This document shows positions 54,574 to 56,284 of a stretch of DNA of 56,284 bases, piece by piece. Source of the DNA: CAYWFU01 sp964457585 (lineage in GTDB: Bacteria; JACRDZ01); assembly GCA_964457585.1 (NCBI GenBank), contig CAYWFU010000012.1:1-56284 (forward strand). Reading direction: 5' to 3'. Under the pieces are notes generated by a model. The model searched no databases. It had not been told where the DNA came from and saw nothing but the letters and a program-made list of their open reading frames with translations. Each line of letters starts with the position of its first letter. The first letter of the stretch is position 1. Made by a program: the position numbers and the translations under genes.

Positions 54574-55113
54574 TTAATTTATTTTTTTCCATTTAAATTT
54601 TAAATAATTTGTATCTTTTCCCCATGCAATTATTTGAATTAAACAATCTCCATCTTTAGTACTTATATAAAACACACTATCAGCCGCATAATTATCTATA
54701 TCATTTATACTATCATCAAATTTACCACTCGGAGGAGAAGTTGTATTTTCAAAAAATTTAGAACCATTACCAAGATATTTTATTCCATAATATTCCAGAT
54801 CATTTTCATTATACAACTCTGAAATAGAAAATTCAGGATCCCCTGGCTCAATCCAAAAAGCATATTTAGAAGCAGGTGGAATTTCACCATTCTCTACTGG
54901 TGTTATTTCACCTGTTGAAGGACTAAACCACACAGACGGATAGCCCTTAAAAGATGAATTAGATATCTCTATAATTTTAATAATACTACTATTAGTATTA
55001 TTAACAGTAGAACTGCCACTTCCACCCCCATTATTTTCAATACATCCAAAACTAATTAATAATAAAATCCCAAAAATTATAAAAAAACTATTTCCCCATC
55101 TTATTTTTATCAT
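54574..55113 (-). CDS. Lipoprotein of unknown function
   Basis: 179 residues from the ATG at 55113, best placed for the AAAGGAA ribosome site; longer starts exist. Lipobox ISFGC followed by a Gly/Ser/Asn linker (NNGGGSGSST). The mature domain has short strands (IIKIIEISNSSFKGYPSVWF, SVFYISTKDGDCLIQIIAWG). No family recognised. Resembles small Trp-containing extracytoplasmic beta domains. Confidence 0.6.
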   Translation of the reverse strand: MIKIRWGNSFFIIFGILLLISFGCIENNGGGSGSSTVNNTNSSIIKIIEISNSSFKGYPSVWFSPSTGEITPVENGEIPPASKYAFWIEPGDPEFSISELYNENDLEYYGIKYLGNGSKFFENTTSPPSGKFDDSINDIDNYAADSVFYISTKDGDCLIQIIAWGKDTNYLKFKWKKIN

Positions 55114-55292
55114 ATTTGACATTCCTTTTTTTAGGCTCGGTAAACCTGTACTCAATATTATCTGGAAGTGCCATGAATTGGCACAAATATAAATAAAATA
55201 TTCCTATCAGAGACAGAAGATACTCTGTGGCTGCCACAGGGTTCTTCATTAATTGAGTATCGAGAGAGTTACAAAGCAATATGTTTGTAGTT

Positions 55293-55495
55293 GCCCAATT
55301 CATTGGGCTTAAAACAACAGCTCGATGAATCGAGCAACTACAATTAACAGCTACAAAGTGGCACATAGGCACAAAGTAAAAGCAGTTGCAAAGCGACAGA
55401 AGTATTGAGACATAGAGTTTTTTGGTTTTCAAACTCTGTGCCTTTGCCACTTTGTGCCTTTGTGCCTTTCTTTACGCCTTTGTTACTTTGTACCT
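55293..55495. repeat. Composite repeat, third copy
   Basis: GCCCAATTCATTGGGC (55293-55308), GCTCGATGAATCGAGC (55320-55335), ACAATTAACAGCTACAAAGTG, then a longer GGCACAAAG/CTTTGTGCC hairpin to 55495. Its end supplies the last codons and stop of the next gene. Confidence 0.78.
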
Positions 55496-56284
55496 AATTT
55501 ATAATACCCCTCAATCATCCATCTGCCAAAATTTGATTTTATAATAAATTTATCTTTTATTCTATTTAAATTTTTTATCATTTCTGTATGTGATGTTTTA
55601 TTTAGTACATTGGTTATAACACATGGACCTTTTTTCTTCTTCTTTCCGCTGCCTGTACTTCCATTTCCATTACCTGTGCTCTGCGCTTTGGTTTTAAAGG
55701 TAAAAACATAATTATCTATCAGAGGATTGCCAGCTAAATCTTTTACTTCGGTTGTAATTGTTACTGTATAAATTGTGGAATGCTCAAGGTTAGCTGTGGG
55801 TTTAAATGTTGCTATTGCTGTAGTATCGTTATATGATGTAACTGTACCTGCTACTGTTGACTGGTTACTGTTGACATAGAAACTAGCAGTAGTAATCGTT
55901 CTAGCATCCATTGGCTCATTAAATGTAACTGTAATATCTGAATTAACTTCAACATCTGCTGCATTATTTGCCGGACTTGTTGATATTATTTGTGGTGGAG
56001 TTGTATCTGAAGCATTATTTGTCATAAAAATCCAATTATAATCTGCGGACATAGGATTTCCTGCCAGATCCTTTACTCCATTTGTTATTTTTACAAAAGT
56101 TGTGCAATAATATGGAAGATTAGCAAGAGGAGTAAATGTCGCTGTTGTTCCGCTGTATGTTATTGTCCCTGCTACAGGTGACTGGTTAATGGTGACATGG
56201 AAACTAGTTGTATTAATACTTGATACATCCATTGGTTCACTGAATGCAGCACTGATTACAGTATTAACAGGAACATTCAATGCA
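55483..56284 (-). CDS. Secreted Big_5 Ig-domain protein with CFI-box-like C-terminus, 5' partial
   Basis: The frame is open to the window edge (56284), so the N-terminus is missing. Two SbsA-like Ig domains are visible (NVPVNTVISAAFSEPMDVSS; NNAADVEVNSDITVTFNEPMDA). A Gly/Ser/Lys linker follows (GSGKKKKKGP), then CVITNVLNKTSHTE and LNRIKDKFIIKSNFGRW and MIEGYYKLG. This tail matches the spacing of the CFI-box-CTERM domain (CFIATAAYG...LRxFRDxxLLxxxxGRxFVxxYY) in a diverged form. The final GTK and stop come from the adjacent repeat, so the end may have been trimmed. Confidence 0.7.
   Translation of the reverse strand, partial: ALNVPVNTVISAAFSEPMDVSSINTTSFHVTINQSPVAGTITYSGTTATFTPLANLPYYCTTFVKITNGVKDLAGNPMSADYNWIFMTNNASDTTPPQIISTSPANNAADVEVNSDITVTFNEPMDARTITTASFYVNSNQSTVAGTVTSYNDTTAIATFKPTANLEHSTIYTVTITTEVKDLAGNPLIDNYVFTFKTKAQSTGNGNGSTGSGKKKKKGPCVITNVLNKTSHTEMIKNLNRIKDKFIIKSNFGRWMIEGYYKLGTK

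Overview
The window is strongly AT-rich (roughly 30% GC by eye) and comes from a Gram-negative-type bacterium: it carries type II secretion pseudopilins, many signal-peptidase-II lipoproteins, a rhomboid protease, SppA and a large periplasmic or surface multihaem cytochrome. Giant secreted proteins built from SbsA-like Ig (Big_5), CARDB-like, RCC1 and beta-helix modules, together with very many dispersed palindromic repeats, suggest an uncultivated candidate-phylum lineage (Elusimicrobia, Firestonebacteria or Desantisbacteria-like, a low-confidence inference). No rRNA, tRNA, CRISPR array, phage or intact transposase gene was recognised.

Layout. 1-13025 (+): 3' part of a giant exoprotein gene with 21 RCC1 blades, and a secreted propeller-like protein. 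13052-16649 (-): a tight operon of a LysW-like mini zinc ribbon, an NlpC/P60 peptidase, a MurD-like ligase and a threonine-synthase-like PLP enzyme. 16740-24824 (-): Ppx/GppA, a FabK/nitronate monooxygenase-type flavoprotein, a ComEA-like HhH protein, GspF, pseudopilins GspG-H-I-J-K and an Ig-like lipoprotein. 24865-25056 (-): a small FlgM-like protein. 25414-28321 (+): proB, proA and a small coiled-coil protein. 28676-33058 (+): beta-helix lipoprotein, secreted TPR-like protein, inositol monophosphatase, lipoprotein, and a GC-richer methyltransferase that looks acquired. 33168-34583 (-): pyruvate kinase. 34689-41168 (-): a 2159-residue, 15-haem cytochrome fused to Ig-like and beta-helix modules, divergent from a DUF2330/HEAT protein (41261-43294, +). 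43440-45493 (+): yebC, ruvC, ruvA. 45840-47234 (+): response regulator/GGDEF. 47251-49682 (-): rhomboid, Yip1-like, SppA. 50161-56284: an accessory stretch with a protease-prodomain relic, an MNT/HEPT-type pair, TolB-like propeller lipoprotein, DUF4143 ATPase, lipoprotein, and a Big_5 protein with a CFI-box-like tail cut by the window end.

The most unusual property is the repeat load. Non-autonomous inverted-repeat elements sit in most intergenic gaps and three have demonstrable target-site duplications: 19071-19149 (8 bp) between gspJ and gspK, 44683-44864 (5 bp) in the 3' end of ruvC, and 45575-45706 (9 bp) in a BNR-type gene relic. Removing each one in silico restores a sensible reading frame or gene junction. 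Another family is a pair of hairpins whose stems differ between copies but always pair (GCTCGAT/ATCGAGC, GCCCAAT/ATTGGGC, GCCTGAT/ATCAGGC), flanked by CAACTACA. A 28-bp palindrome found intergenically at 28597-28624 is present base-for-base inside the giant exoprotein gene at 3181-3208, where it is translated in frame. Other low-complexity repeats have also become coding sequence or moved gene ends, including the tail of the LysW-like gene.
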